64,000 bases of DNA, from NCBI RefSeq assembly GCF_016907875.1, contig NZ_JAFBCU010000001.1:2542001-2606000 (forward strand), read 5' to 3'. Below the pieces are notes generated by a model. The model was not told the DNA's origin. It saw nothing but the letters and a program-made list of their open reading frames with translations, and did no database searches. Below, one piece after another: positions 9,631-19,871 of the stretch; within the stretch, counting starts at the first letter, position 1; every line of letters starts with the position of its first letter. The position numbers and the translations under genes were made by a program. The DNA comes from Arthrobacter roseus. GTDB lineage: Bacteria > Actinomycetota > Actinomycetes > Actinomycetales > Micrococcaceae.

Positions 9631-11413
9631 AACCCAGACCCTGCCCGAAGAGCAGGCCAACCAGCCGGCGGTCGAGTCTGGGAAACTGCCCGTCGCTTCC
9701 GGTGCGGAGGTCCGCCGTGAGACCGGACGACTGATCCGCAAGCACCGCTCAGGCCTGGCCGTGGTGCTGGTGCTGTATGTGCTCTCTGCGGTCGCAGGGC
9801 TGGTGGGCCCCTACCTAATTGGGCGTTTGATTGATGCGGTGATCGCCGGTACTACTGCGCAGACCGTAACCCTCATTTCGAGCGTGATGTTGGTAGCCGT
9901 TGTCCTGCAGTCAGCGCTTCGGCGCTATGCCGTCTCGACGGGCATGATTTTCGGCGAGCGGGTGTTCACGGAGCTGCGTGATGATTTCATGGCAGATGTG
10001 ACCTCACTGCCGCTGTCCACGGTTGAGAAGGCCGGCACCGGCGACCTCGTGTCGCGGACCACGAACGATATTGACTCCGTGTCACATTCCGTGAGGTTCG
10101 GCATCCCTCAGGTGCTGGTTTCCGTGGTCACCATTGTGCTCACGGTGGGGGCGGCAGTGCTGGTTTCGCCCGTCCTGTCCATTGCTCTGTTGATTGGGCT
10201 GCCGATCCTCATTCCCATCACGCGCTGGTACCTCAAGCGAAGCACCGTGGGCTATCAGCGCGAACGTGAGTCCTATGCCGTGATCAATGGTGCTGTCACC
10301 GAGACCATTGAGGGTGCCCGCACGGTGGACGCCCTCAGCATGGGCTCTCTGCGCCGGGATCGGATGGATTCCGCGATCGGTGGCAGTTTCAAGGCCGAGC
10401 GCTTCACCCTGTTTCTGCGGTCTATTCTGTTCCCCGCCGCTGATTTTGCCTTCTGGATCCCCGTGGCTGGGATTCTACTGTGGGGCAGTTGGTTGGCCTC
10501 TAACGACGCTGTCTCACCGGGTATGGTCTCCGCTGTTGCGCTGTTCGCGGTGCGGCTGATCGATCCCGTCGACACGCTAATCATGTGGACTGACGAAATT
10601 CAGGTGGGCGCCGCGTCGCTGGCCCGCATCATCGGCATCAAGGATGTACCCCCGGACCGCACTGCGACCGCGGAGCAGCCCGTGACTGAGGACATTCTGC
10701 TCTCCGATGTGCGCTACGCGTACCGGCCGGGACACGATGTGCTCCACGGTGTGAACCTGACCCTGCGGCGGGGTGAACGCCTGGCCATGGTTGGACCGTC
10801 CGGAGCCGGAAAATCCACATTGGGCCGACTGATCGCCGGTATCCATCCGCCGTCGTCGGGCTCCGTCACCGTCGGCGGTGTGCCGCTTGTGAACCGGCCG
10901 TTGGACGAACTGCGGCGTGAAGTCGCTCTGGTCACTCAGGAACATCACGTATTCGTGGGTTCGCTGGCCGACAACGTGCGGTTGGGGAAAGCCGACGCCT
11001 CGCCGCAGGAACTCGAGGACGCCTTGAACGACGTCGGCGCACTCACCTGGGCGAAGGCACTTCCTGACGGCGTTGATACCGAGGTTGGCTCGGGTGCCTT
11101 CGAACTGACGCCCGCACAGGCTCAGGAAATTGCGTTGGCACGGTTGGTCCTCGCGGACCCGCACACGCTGGTGTTGGATGAGGCTACCTCCCTCATTGAC
11201 CCGCAGGCAGCGCGCGACCTGGAACGTTCGCTCAACGCGGTCCTCACCGGCCGCACCGTCGTGGCTATTGCCCACCGTCTACACACCGCGCACGACGCCG
11301 ATCGCATTGCGGTAGTTGAAGGCGGACGGATCACGGAACTCGGATCGCACGACGAATTGCTGGCACAAGAGGGCGCCTACGCGTCCCTGTGGCACTCCTG
11401 GCGTACGGAGTAG
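9623..11413 (+). CDS. ABC exporter half-transporter, catalytic partner
   Basis: A 596-residue exporter half-transporter: N-terminal membrane domain (first helix near 'GLAVVLVLYVLSAVAGL') and C-terminal NBD. Walker A 'GPSGAGKST', Walker B with Glu 'TLVLDEATS' and the switch His in 'AIAHRL' are all present. The signature is degraded to 'LTPAQAQEIALARL' instead of LSGGQ. Together with the preceding subunit this leaves one complete composite site: Walker A/B from this protein and signature from the partner. Heterodimeric exporters with one consensus and one degenerate site are a known class; here the split is unusually complete. Substrate (lipid, peptide or drug) cannot be told from the sequence. 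Confidence 0.9.
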   Translation: MSETQTLPEEQANQPAVESGKLPVASGAEVRRETGRLIRKHRSGLAVVLVLYVLSAVAGLVGPYLIGRLIDAVIAGTTAQTVTLISSVMLVAVVLQSALRRYAVSTGMIFGERVFTELRDDFMADVTSLPLSTVEKAGTGDLVSRTTNDIDSVSHSVRFGIPQVLVSVVTIVLTVGAAVLVSPVLSIALLIGLPILIPITRWYLKRSTVGYQRERESYAVINGAVTETIEGARTVDALSMGSLRRDRMDSAIGGSFKAERFTLFLRSILFPAADFAFWIPVAGILLWGSWLASNDAVSPGMVSAVALFAVRLIDPVDTLIMWTDEIQVGAASLARIIGIKDVPPDRTATAEQPVTEDILLSDVRYAYRPGHDVLHGVNLTLRRGERLAMVGPSGAGKSTLGRLIAGIHPPSSGSVTVGGVPLVNRPLDELRREVALVTQEHHVFVGSLADNVRLGKADASPQELEDALNDVGALTWAKALPDGVDTEVGSGAFELTPAQAQEIALARLVLADPHTLVLDEATSLIDPQAARDLERSLNAVLTGRTVVAIAHRLHTAHDADRIAVVEGGRITELGSHDELLAQEGAYASLWHSWRTE

Positions 11414-11419
11414 TGCCGG

Positions 11420-11908
11420 TCAGCACTCTGCAAAGTCCACTGTGGAATTGATCAGTTCGGCGATGATTTCCTCATCGTGGGCACGACGCAGGGATTCACG
11501 GAAGTTCTCTCGAGAGAGGGAACGCGCCAACCTTGCGAGAATGTCCAGATGCCCGGAGTACGACGACGCCGGCGTCGCCATCAACAGAATGAGCGTCGCG
11601 GGCCCATCCACTGCCCCGAAGTCCAGGCTGTGACCGAATCTGGTCACTCCCACGGCGATAGATGTGTCAACGACGTACTCGCTACGAGCATGCGGTATGC
11701 CGATACCGCCCGGCAGACCCGTGGCCATCTGGTGTTCAGGGGCACCGAGCTGAGCCAGGAACGCCTCCAGATCCGAGAGGCGCCCTTCTGCGAACATACG
11801 CGCAGCCAGTTGCCTCGCGGCGTCCTGTCGGTCAACCGCTTCCAGCCGGAGGACGACGAGCCCAGAGGTGGTCAGCGGCCTGTCTACGAAATCCGCATCA
11901 GCTGCCAC
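11420..11908 (-). CDS. Orphan PTS EIIA component (fructose/mannitol/PtsN type)
   Basis: A 162-residue single-domain EIIA. The phosphorylated His sits in 'GIGIPHARSEYV', and 'GVTRF', 'FGAVDGPATLILLMATP' and 'HLDILARLARSL' match the fructose-type EIIA fold. It would accept phosphate from HPr in the cytosol. No EIIB, EIIC or HPr gene is nearby, so it may serve a distant permease or act as a regulator as PtsN does. It lies 30 bases after glpD on the same strand and is probably cotranscribed. The start is GTG (reading 'MAADADF'). It ends six bases from the convergent ABC exporter gene. Confidence 0.87.
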   Translation of the reverse strand: MAADADFVDRPLTTSGLVVLRLEAVDRQDAARQLAARMFAEGRLSDLEAFLAQLGAPEHQMATGLPGGIGIPHARSEYVVDTSIAVGVTRFGHSLDFGAVDGPATLILLMATPASSYSGHLDILARLARSLSRENFRESLRRAHDEEIIAELINSTVDFAEC

Positions 11909-11938
11909 GGCTGGCTCCCTGACTCTCCGGCCCGGCCC

Positions 11939-13693
11939 CTACTCGGACTGGACCGGTTCAACTGGCAGAATGTCTGCTGCCCCCAGCCGGGCGCTATCGG
12001 CCGAGACGTCGTCGGGCTGTTCCTGGCTGAGCCTCTCGGCTTCAACCCTGGCCAGATAATGCTTGACCTCACGATCCACCTGGTCCGCACTCCAGTTGAG
12101 GTAAGGCGCCAACAGGTCCGCCACCACTGGCGCAGCAGAGACACCGCGATCAAAGCATTCTATGGACATGCGGGTTCTGCGGGTCAGGATGTCATCAATG
12201 TGCCGTGCGCCCTCGTGCGTCACGCCATAAACCACTTCCGCGAGCAGGTAATCATCGGTGCCTGGCAGGGTCTCTCCAAGCTGCGGATCCGCCTTGATCA
12301 GCTCCAGCAATTCGCTAGTCAACGAACCATAGCGCTGGAGCAGATGCTCCACCCGTGCAACGTGAATGCCTGCATCCTCCGCCATCCGCGCACGGTTGTT
12401 CCACGCTGCCTTATAGCCTTCGGCGCCGAGCATGGGAATGGTGGATGTGCAGCTGTCCGGGACCCGCTCGTCAAGGGCCCGGGTGGCTTCATCCACCGCG
12501 TCTTTAGCCATGACACGGTACGTGGTCCATTTGCCGCCTGCTACCACTACCAGACCCGGCACCGGGTGGGCCACCACGTGTTCGCGGGAGAGCTTCGCGG
12601 TTGAATCGCTCTCGCCCGCCAGCAAAGGTCGAAGCCCGGCGTAGACACCCTCGACGTCTTCCCTGGTCAGCGGCCGCTTCAACACCTTGTTGACGTGCTC
12701 CAACAGGTAATCGATATCCTTCGACGACGCGGCTGGGTGTGCCTTATCCAGGTCCCAGTCCGTATCCGTGGTGCCAATAATCCAGTGACGGCCCCACGGG
12801 ATCACGAACAAGACGGACTTCTCGGTCCGAAGAATCATGCCGACCGTAGACTGAATGCGGTCCCGCGGAACCACCAGGTGAATACCCTTGGACGCCCTGA
12901 CCTTGAGCTGCCCACGGTCCGTCACCATGGCCTGGGTCTCATCGGTCCAGACACCGGTTGCGTTCACGACCTGCTTGGCCCGGATCTCGAATTCTTCGCC
13001 GGTCTCCTGATCTTTGACCTTGGCTCCGACCACGCGTTCGCCGGCCCGCAGGAAGTCAACGACGGCAACGCGGTTCGCGGCCTTCGCACCGTAATTCATG
13101 GCCGTCCGCGCCATGTTCGCCACGTACCGGGCGTCATCGACCTGTGCGTCGTAGTAGCGGATGGACCCGACGAAGGCGTCCTTCTTCAGGCTCGGGGCTG
13201 CGCGCAGGGTCCCGCGCTTACTGAGGTGCTTGTGCATGGGTACACCGCGGGAGTTCCCACCGGTGAGGCTCATGGTGTCATAGAGCATGATCCCTGCGCC
13301 CACGTAAGGGCGCTCGATGAAGCGCTTGGTCAAGGGATACAGGAAAGGCACCGGACGCACCAGGTGTGGAGCGATCCGTTGGATCAACAGACCCCGTTCC
13401 TTCAGAGCCTCCTGCACCAGCGCGAAGTCCAGCATTTCGAGGTAACGCAGGCCACCGTGGATCAACTTCGACGAGCGTGAGGACGTGCCGGATGCCCAGT
13501 CTCGGGCCTCGACCATTCCAACGTCCAGGCCGCGAGTCACAGCATCCAGAGCTGCCCCTGCGCCCACTACACCCCCACCGACGATCAGGACATCGAGTTC
13601 CCGGCCGGCTTCAGAGGTCGCCTTCAGATAATCGATCGCGGACTCACGGTTCTTCGGGCTGAGCGCTTCAACCGACGATGATGGTGCTGACAC
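11939..13693 (-). CDS. glpD: Glycerol-3-phosphate dehydrogenase, FAD-dependent
   Basis: A 584-residue enzyme that oxidises glycerol-3-phosphate to dihydroxyacetone phosphate and passes electrons to quinones at the membrane. The FAD dinucleotide motif is 'VLIVGGGVVGAGAALDAVTRG', followed by the family signature 'GTSSRSSKLIHGGLRYLE'. A C-terminal helical DAO_C domain follows ('HVARVEHLLQRYGS'). The GTG start at 13693 has a clear AGGAGG seven bases upstream. No glpF or glpK is in the window. The EIIA gene downstream may be cotranscribed, which would fit carbon-source control, though this is inference. Confidence 0.95.
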   Translation of the reverse strand: MSAPSSSVEALSPKNRESAIDYLKATSEAGRELDVLIVGGGVVGAGAALDAVTRGLDVGMVEARDWASGTSSRSSKLIHGGLRYLEMLDFALVQEALKERGLLIQRIAPHLVRPVPFLYPLTKRFIERPYVGAGIMLYDTMSLTGGNSRGVPMHKHLSKRGTLRAAPSLKKDAFVGSIRYYDAQVDDARYVANMARTAMNYGAKAANRVAVVDFLRAGERVVGAKVKDQETGEEFEIRAKQVVNATGVWTDETQAMVTDRGQLKVRASKGIHLVVPRDRIQSTVGMILRTEKSVLFVIPWGRHWIIGTTDTDWDLDKAHPAASSKDIDYLLEHVNKVLKRPLTREDVEGVYAGLRPLLAGESDSTAKLSREHVVAHPVPGLVVVAGGKWTTYRVMAKDAVDEATRALDERVPDSCTSTIPMLGAEGYKAAWNNRARMAEDAGIHVARVEHLLQRYGSLTSELLELIKADPQLGETLPGTDDYLLAEVVYGVTHEGARHIDDILTRRTRMSIECFDRGVSAAPVVADLLAPYLNWSADQVDREVKHYLARVEAERLSQEQPDDVSADSARLGAADILPVEPVQSE

Positions 13694-13750
13694 GGTAAGT
13701 CCTCCTGAGAATGTGGACGATATGCAAGAAACCTTACGTCGCGGACGAGC

Positions 13751-14902
13751 TTAAGTCAGGTCCGCGCTATCCGAAACATAGGGAGAGACAACCACTTCAA
13801 CCCGTTGGAACTCTTTCAGGTCCGAGTAACCCGTCGTTGCCATGGAACGCCTCAATGCGCCAATAAGATTAGAGGTGCCGTTGGTGTGATGGGATGGGCC
13901 CCAAAGTACTTCCTTCAACGGTCCTACCGTGCCAACCCGGACCCGGTCCCCGCGAGGAAGTTCCTCGTGATGAGCCTCGGGGCCCCAATGCCATCCACGT
14001 CCCGGAGCTTCCTCGGCTCGTGCCAGTGCCGAGCCGAGCATCACAGCGTCAGCGCCCATGGCCATGGCCTTCACGATGTCCCCGCTTGCTCCCATACCGC
14101 CGTCGGCGATGACGTGCACATACCGGCCACCTGATTCGTCCATGTAATCCCGGCGTGCGGCAGCGACGTCGGAAATCGCCGAAGCAAGCGGCGAGTGGAT
14201 TCCGGAGGCACGGCGCGTGGTTGTGGTCGCTCCCCCACCGAATCCAACGAGAACTCCAGCCGCACCCGTTCGCATCAGGTGCAGCGCCGGCGTGTAGCCA
14301 GCTGCTCCTCCGACGATCACCGGAACATCAAGTTCATAGATAAACTGCTTGAGGTTCAGCGGTTCCTGTGTTTTAGACACGTGCTCAGCGGACACCGTGG
14401 TCCCGCGGATCACAAAAATATCGACGCCAGCCTCGATCACCGTCCGGTAGAACTCTTGGGTACGCTGCGGCGTCAAGGAACCAGCTACCGTGACTCCGGA
14501 CTCACGGATCTCAGCGAGGCGGGAAGTGATCAGCTCCGGCTGGACAGGCGCCCGGTACAGCTCCTGCATGCGCAGCGTGGCCGACGGGCTGAAATTCTCT
14601 TCGCTCAGCTCGGAGATTTCTTGAAGAACAGGACGTGGATCCTCGTAGCGCGTCCACAGGCCCTCAAGGTTCAGGACGCCGAGTCCGCCGAGCCTGCCCA
14701 TGGCAATCGCCGTTTCCGGGCACATCACGGAGTCCATGGGGGCCGCCAGAACCGGAATCTCGAACTGGTACGCGTCGATCTGCCACTGGACAGAAACGTC
14801 CCGCGGATCCCGCGTCCGGCGCGATGGAACCACGGCGACGTCATCCAGCGAATATGCCCTCTGGCCCCGCTTGCCGCGGCCAATTTCAATCTCGTTAGTC
14901 AC
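13751..14902 (-). CDS. GuaB3-type IMP dehydrogenase-related protein
   Basis: A 383-residue TIM-barrel protein of the IMPDH/GMPR family without CBS domains, the layout of the GuaB3 group that sits beside guaB in actinobacteria. Barrel landmarks are 'LAAPMDSV', 'GVLNLEGLWTRYEDP', 'FVIRGTTVSAEHVS' and 'VIADGGMGASGDIVKAMAMGADAVMLGSALA'. The catalytic loop of true IMPDH ('SICTTR') is not present at the expected place, so a GMP-reductase-like or other reaction is possible. It is 41 bases downstream of guaB on the same strand, so cotranscription is likely. Confidence 0.9.
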   Translation of the reverse strand: MTNEIEIGRGKRGQRAYSLDDVAVVPSRRTRDPRDVSVQWQIDAYQFEIPVLAAPMDSVMCPETAIAMGRLGGLGVLNLEGLWTRYEDPRPVLQEISELSEENFSPSATLRMQELYRAPVQPELITSRLAEIRESGVTVAGSLTPQRTQEFYRTVIEAGVDIFVIRGTTVSAEHVSKTQEPLNLKQFIYELDVPVIVGGAAGYTPALHLMRTGAAGVLVGFGGGATTTTRRASGIHSPLASAISDVAAARRDYMDESGGRYVHVIADGGMGASGDIVKAMAMGADAVMLGSALARAEEAPGRGWHWGPEAHHEELPRGDRVRVGTVGPLKEVLWGPSHHTNGTSNLIGALRRSMATTGYSDLKEFQRVEVVVSPYVSDSADLT

Positions 14903-14943
14903 GCTCTTAGGCTATCAGCGGCGGGCACCAAATCGACCCACGA

Positions 14944-16524
<1,581 letters not shown>

Positions 16525-16579
16525 CTACGTGCTTCACCGCACCGGAGTCTCGGCCACGCTCGGCAGTAGGGTTGCAGCT

Positions 16580-17933
16580 ATGGGACTCCGGCGTGTGAGT
16601 TTGATACAACGCTTTCGAACTGAGATGAGGTCAGTACGAACGCGGGTGCTTGCCACCATGCTGGCTTTCATGGCATCGGGCCTGATTGCAGCAGGCACAG
16701 TCACGGACTCTGGCGGCGGCGGGGCCTGACAAGGGGAACAGCACCTTCACGTCCGTCAATGAGCTCTTTCCCGCGTTGATCCGCAGCCGGGTCTCCAGTG
16801 CACATGAATCACTGGTCATGATCATCAACCGTCAGGCCGCCTATGTCCCTAAAGCCCAGCGCACTTCCAACGCGCAGATACAGCAGATCGAGAACGCCGC
16901 GAGAAGATACTCTGTCCCCGGGGAAACTGTGCTGCGTGATATTGAACTCAACGGACTAACCCACCGTCTGGCCATTGTTGACGTGCGTGTTGAGGGAGAT
17001 CAAGCCGACGGGGTCATGGTGGTCGCCAGCGATATTACTACTCAACGCGCAGATATTTTTGATTCGCTGAGAACTTTCAGCCTGGTCTCTCTGGGGACAA
17101 TTCTACTGGCTGGCATCGTGGGTTTTGTGGTGACCGGCCGCCTACTGACACCCGTCAAACGCCTGCGGGAAGCGACGGCCGCTGTTACCTCGGATGAGTT
17201 GACTCAACGGGTTCCTGTGCCAGACAGTGACGACGACATCAGCCAATTGGCAGCGAACTTCAACCATATGTTGGATCGGCTCGAAGAAGGATTCTCAGAT
17301 CAGCGTCGTTTCCTGGACGTCACCCAGACACGCGCACTGGGCCTGGATGAGCTGGACCGGATGTAGCGTCTGGTTGACGATCTGCTGGTGCTCGCCAAAG
17401 CACAGCGTCCTGACTTTCTTCGCCTCGATTGGATGGAGCTAGAACATTTTGTGATTGACGTACTGGATCGGGTCTCCCTCCTCGGTGAGCGCAACTGGAT
17501 TATCGATCATCCGGGTTCGGGGCGAGTCTGGGCGGACCGGCAGCGCATCACCCAGGCTCTCGTGCAACTGGCCGCCAACGCCCTTAAGTTCACGGCCGAC
17601 GGCGACACGATTGCTATCGGAGCGAATTGGTCCGACCCACCGCCATCGATGATTCAAGACCCAGAAGTGCACCATGCGGCTGCCCTGGAGTTGTGGGTGA
17701 GGGATACCGGCGCTGGCATTGCAGCCGCGGATCAGGAACGGATTTTCGACCGATTCGGACGCGGTGCCACCGGACGGACAGTCGAAGGCTCCGGACTGGG
17801 CCTTTCGATCGTCACAGCCATCATGGACGCTCACGGTGGCGCCGTGACGCTATCTTCGCAGCAGGGGCGCGGCTCCACGTTCACGCTGTGGGTCCCGGGT
17901 GGGAATCGGAACGAAAGTAGAGAGGAACGCTAA
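16580..17933 (+). pseudogene. Sensor histidine kinase pseudogene
   Basis: Remnant of a two-component sensor kinase. The N-terminus (ATG 16580) has the usual membrane helix ('VLATMLAFMASGLIAAG') but runs into a stop soon after about 16715. The rest of the extracellular sensor continues in another frame from 'GPDKGNSTFTSV', so a deletion with frame change has occurred. A second helix ('LVSLGTILLAGIVGFVVTG') and a HAMP domain ('PVKRLREATAAV') follow. After 'DQRRFLDV' the protein jumps to 'TQTRALGLDELDRM', so the H-box with the phosphorylated His is gone. A TAG at 17364-17366 sits where a CAG would restore the frame into 'RLVDDLLVLAKAQ'. The ATPase half (17388-17933, 'DTGAGI', 'GSGLGLSIV') is still open. 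Three independent lesions argue for a true pseudogene. Confidence 0.9.
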
Positions 17934-17935
17934 GC

Positions 17936-18503
17936 GTGTCCAGCATATTAATCGCAGAAGATGAAGTCCGCATCTCCATGTTCCTTCAGAAAGGTCTGAA
18001 GGCTGCCGGGTTCACGACCACTGTGGTGGAGGATGGCATGAGCGCACTCGACTACGCCACCACAGGAGAGTTCGATCTCCTGATCCTCGACGTGGGCCTG
18101 CCGCGCATGGACGGTTTCACCGTCCTGCCCACGCTGAGATCGATGAATGTCACGCTGCCGGTCATCATGGTGACAGCCCGGGATTCGGTGCAAGACACGG
18201 TGGCGGGGCAGGAGGGCGGCGCCGATGACTACCTGGCCAAGCCCTTTCGCTTCGAGGAACTTCTGGCGCGCGTGCGCAAACGTCTCCGTGAACCGCCGGC
18301 GACGGCTGGAGCGCCGAATGTTCCTGGAAAATCCGGGACATGTCCTGACCCGCGACCAACTCCTCAGCCGAGTATGGGGCTACGACTATGAGGGTGCCTC
18401 AAACGTCGTCGACGTCTACCTGCGGTACCTGCGGAACAAGCTCGGTGCGGAGAGGTTCCTGACGGTCCGCGGCGTTGGCTACCGTTTGGATGAGAAGACC
18501 TAG
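17936..18503 (+). pseudogene. OmpR/PhoB-type response regulator pseudogene
   Basis: Cognate regulator of the preceding kinase remnant. The receiver is intact from the GTG at 17936: acidic pocket 'IAEDE', phospho-acceptor Asp in 'LLILDVGLP', the 'MVTA' Thr and the 'LAKPF' Lys. After 'RVRKRLRE' (near 18291) the frame is lost: the receiver frame ends at 18391 with an unrelated tail. The winged-helix half resumes in another frame as '[19 protein letters not shown]' and ends '[12 protein letters not shown]'. The start of the DNA-binding domain (about 40 residues) is missing between them, so this is a deletion plus frameshift, not only a base miscall. A receiver-only protein could still be made. 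Confidence 0.9.
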
Positions 18504-18648
18504 CCTCCGAATCGCCTGGCTGTATGCACTCAAGATGAGAAAACTCTCACCTCCGGCTCATCCTCGCATCATGTTGATTCTCCATAGTTGACGGCGATGA
18601 ACATTCCGCCGCTTCTGAGGTGGGTCTCGACGTTGCAGGAAGGCCAGC

Positions 18649-19871
18649 ATGGATTACATCCCAGAACGCGCAGACTCCGGGGAGCTGCGCGTCATCCTTT
18701 ATTCGCACGATTCTCAGGGTCTGGGACATACCCGCCGTAATCTGGCCATTGCCGATGCTCTGGCGACCCGGCTCCCGGCACTCCTTAACCGCAAGGTCAC
18801 AGGGCTGCTGCTCAGCGGAGTGGGAACCCTCGGGTTTCCAGTGTCCTGCAACCTGGGATTGGGTGGCGTTGCCGGGAGTGGACAAACATGAAGGCAGTTA
18901 CGTCCCTCGCCATCTCGACGTCCGCATGCCACAATTGACGACCCTTCGTGCGGGCATCGCGGAGGCCGCTATGGTGTCTTTTGAACCACACCTGATCATC
19001 GTGGACCGCCACCCATACGGCGTCAACGGAGAACTGGGCAAGGCACTGAGCCAGGTCCGCCGAACCAATCCCGGTTGCAAGGTTGTGTTCGGATTACGCG
19101 ATGTGCTGGATTCCCCCGAGGCCGCTGCACGCGAATGGCAAGCCCTGGGAAGTCTCGGTCATCTGCGCGAGGATTTCGACGAAATCTGGATTTATGGAGA
19201 TCCGAACATTCACGATCCGCTGGCCACCGGCGAAATTCCGCTAGCGCTGGCAGATCGTGTCCGCTACACCGGGTACCTTTCCGCGGGCCGGCCCTACGCT
19301 GCCAACTCCAGCACCATGGAGCCGTCTTTTCTGCTCACCATGGCAGGGGCGGATCGGACGGTCTGGCGGTGACCATGGCGGCGGCGCGCGCCGGCGTTCC
19401 CCATGGTTACAGCCATCTGATCATTACCGGACCGCAGATGCCTGCAGCGCACCGCAGAGATGTGGAACGGGCAACAGGTCCACGCACACGCGTTGTTTCC
19501 TTCGTCCCCAAGCACTGACCGAAATCAAAGCTGCCAGCGCGATTGTCTCCATGGGCGGGTACAACTCTATCTGCGAGATCCTCAGCACCTCAGTGCCTGC
19601 ACTGGTTATCCCGCGTGTGCATCCCCGCCAGGAACAACTGATACGAGCCAGTGCGATGCAACGTCACGACCTCGTGGCTCTCTGTCCACCGGAACAGCTA
19701 TCCAGTGAAGCGGTGAGTCAGTGGTTCACCGAGGCTACCGAGAAAGAACAGAACCGGAGCAACGTGAACCTCGCTGGACTGGCGGCAGTACCGCGTATGG
19801 CCGCGGAACTGCTGTCCGGCGGAGTGAAGACCATCACGCCCGAAAGGGAGTACACCCATGCCGTCATCTGA
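18649..19871 (+). pseudogene. Glycosyltransferase (COG4671-like) pseudogene, three frameshifts
   Basis: The remnant of a GT28/GTB-fold glycosyltransferase starts at ATG 18649 behind AGGAAGG. The opening 'VILYSHDSQGLGHTRRNLAIA' is typical of predicted glycosyltransferases of the COG4671 group. The coding frame changes near 18836 (continues 'ATWDWVALPGV'), again near 19350 at a run of G's (continues 'GGSDGLAVTMAAARAGVP'), and again near 19512 (continues 'LTEIKAASAIVSMGGYNS'). It ends 'REYTHAVI' with a stop overlapping the next start by 14 bases. All conserved blocks are still present, so the decay is recent, or some shifts could be sequence errors. It would have added a sugar in the same polysaccharide pathway as the next two genes. 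Confidence 0.85.

Noticed and set aside
11477-12604. A 375-codon open frame on the plus strand opposite EIIA and glpD
   Set aside because: It is a shadow of the true minus-strand genes, spans two of them and has no ribosome site or recognisable domain.
16580-19871. Programmed frameshifting as an explanation for the broken genes
   Set aside because: Several different lesions are present, including missing domain segments and a TAG, and no slippery sequence with a downstream structure repeats at the sites. Pseudogenes are simpler.
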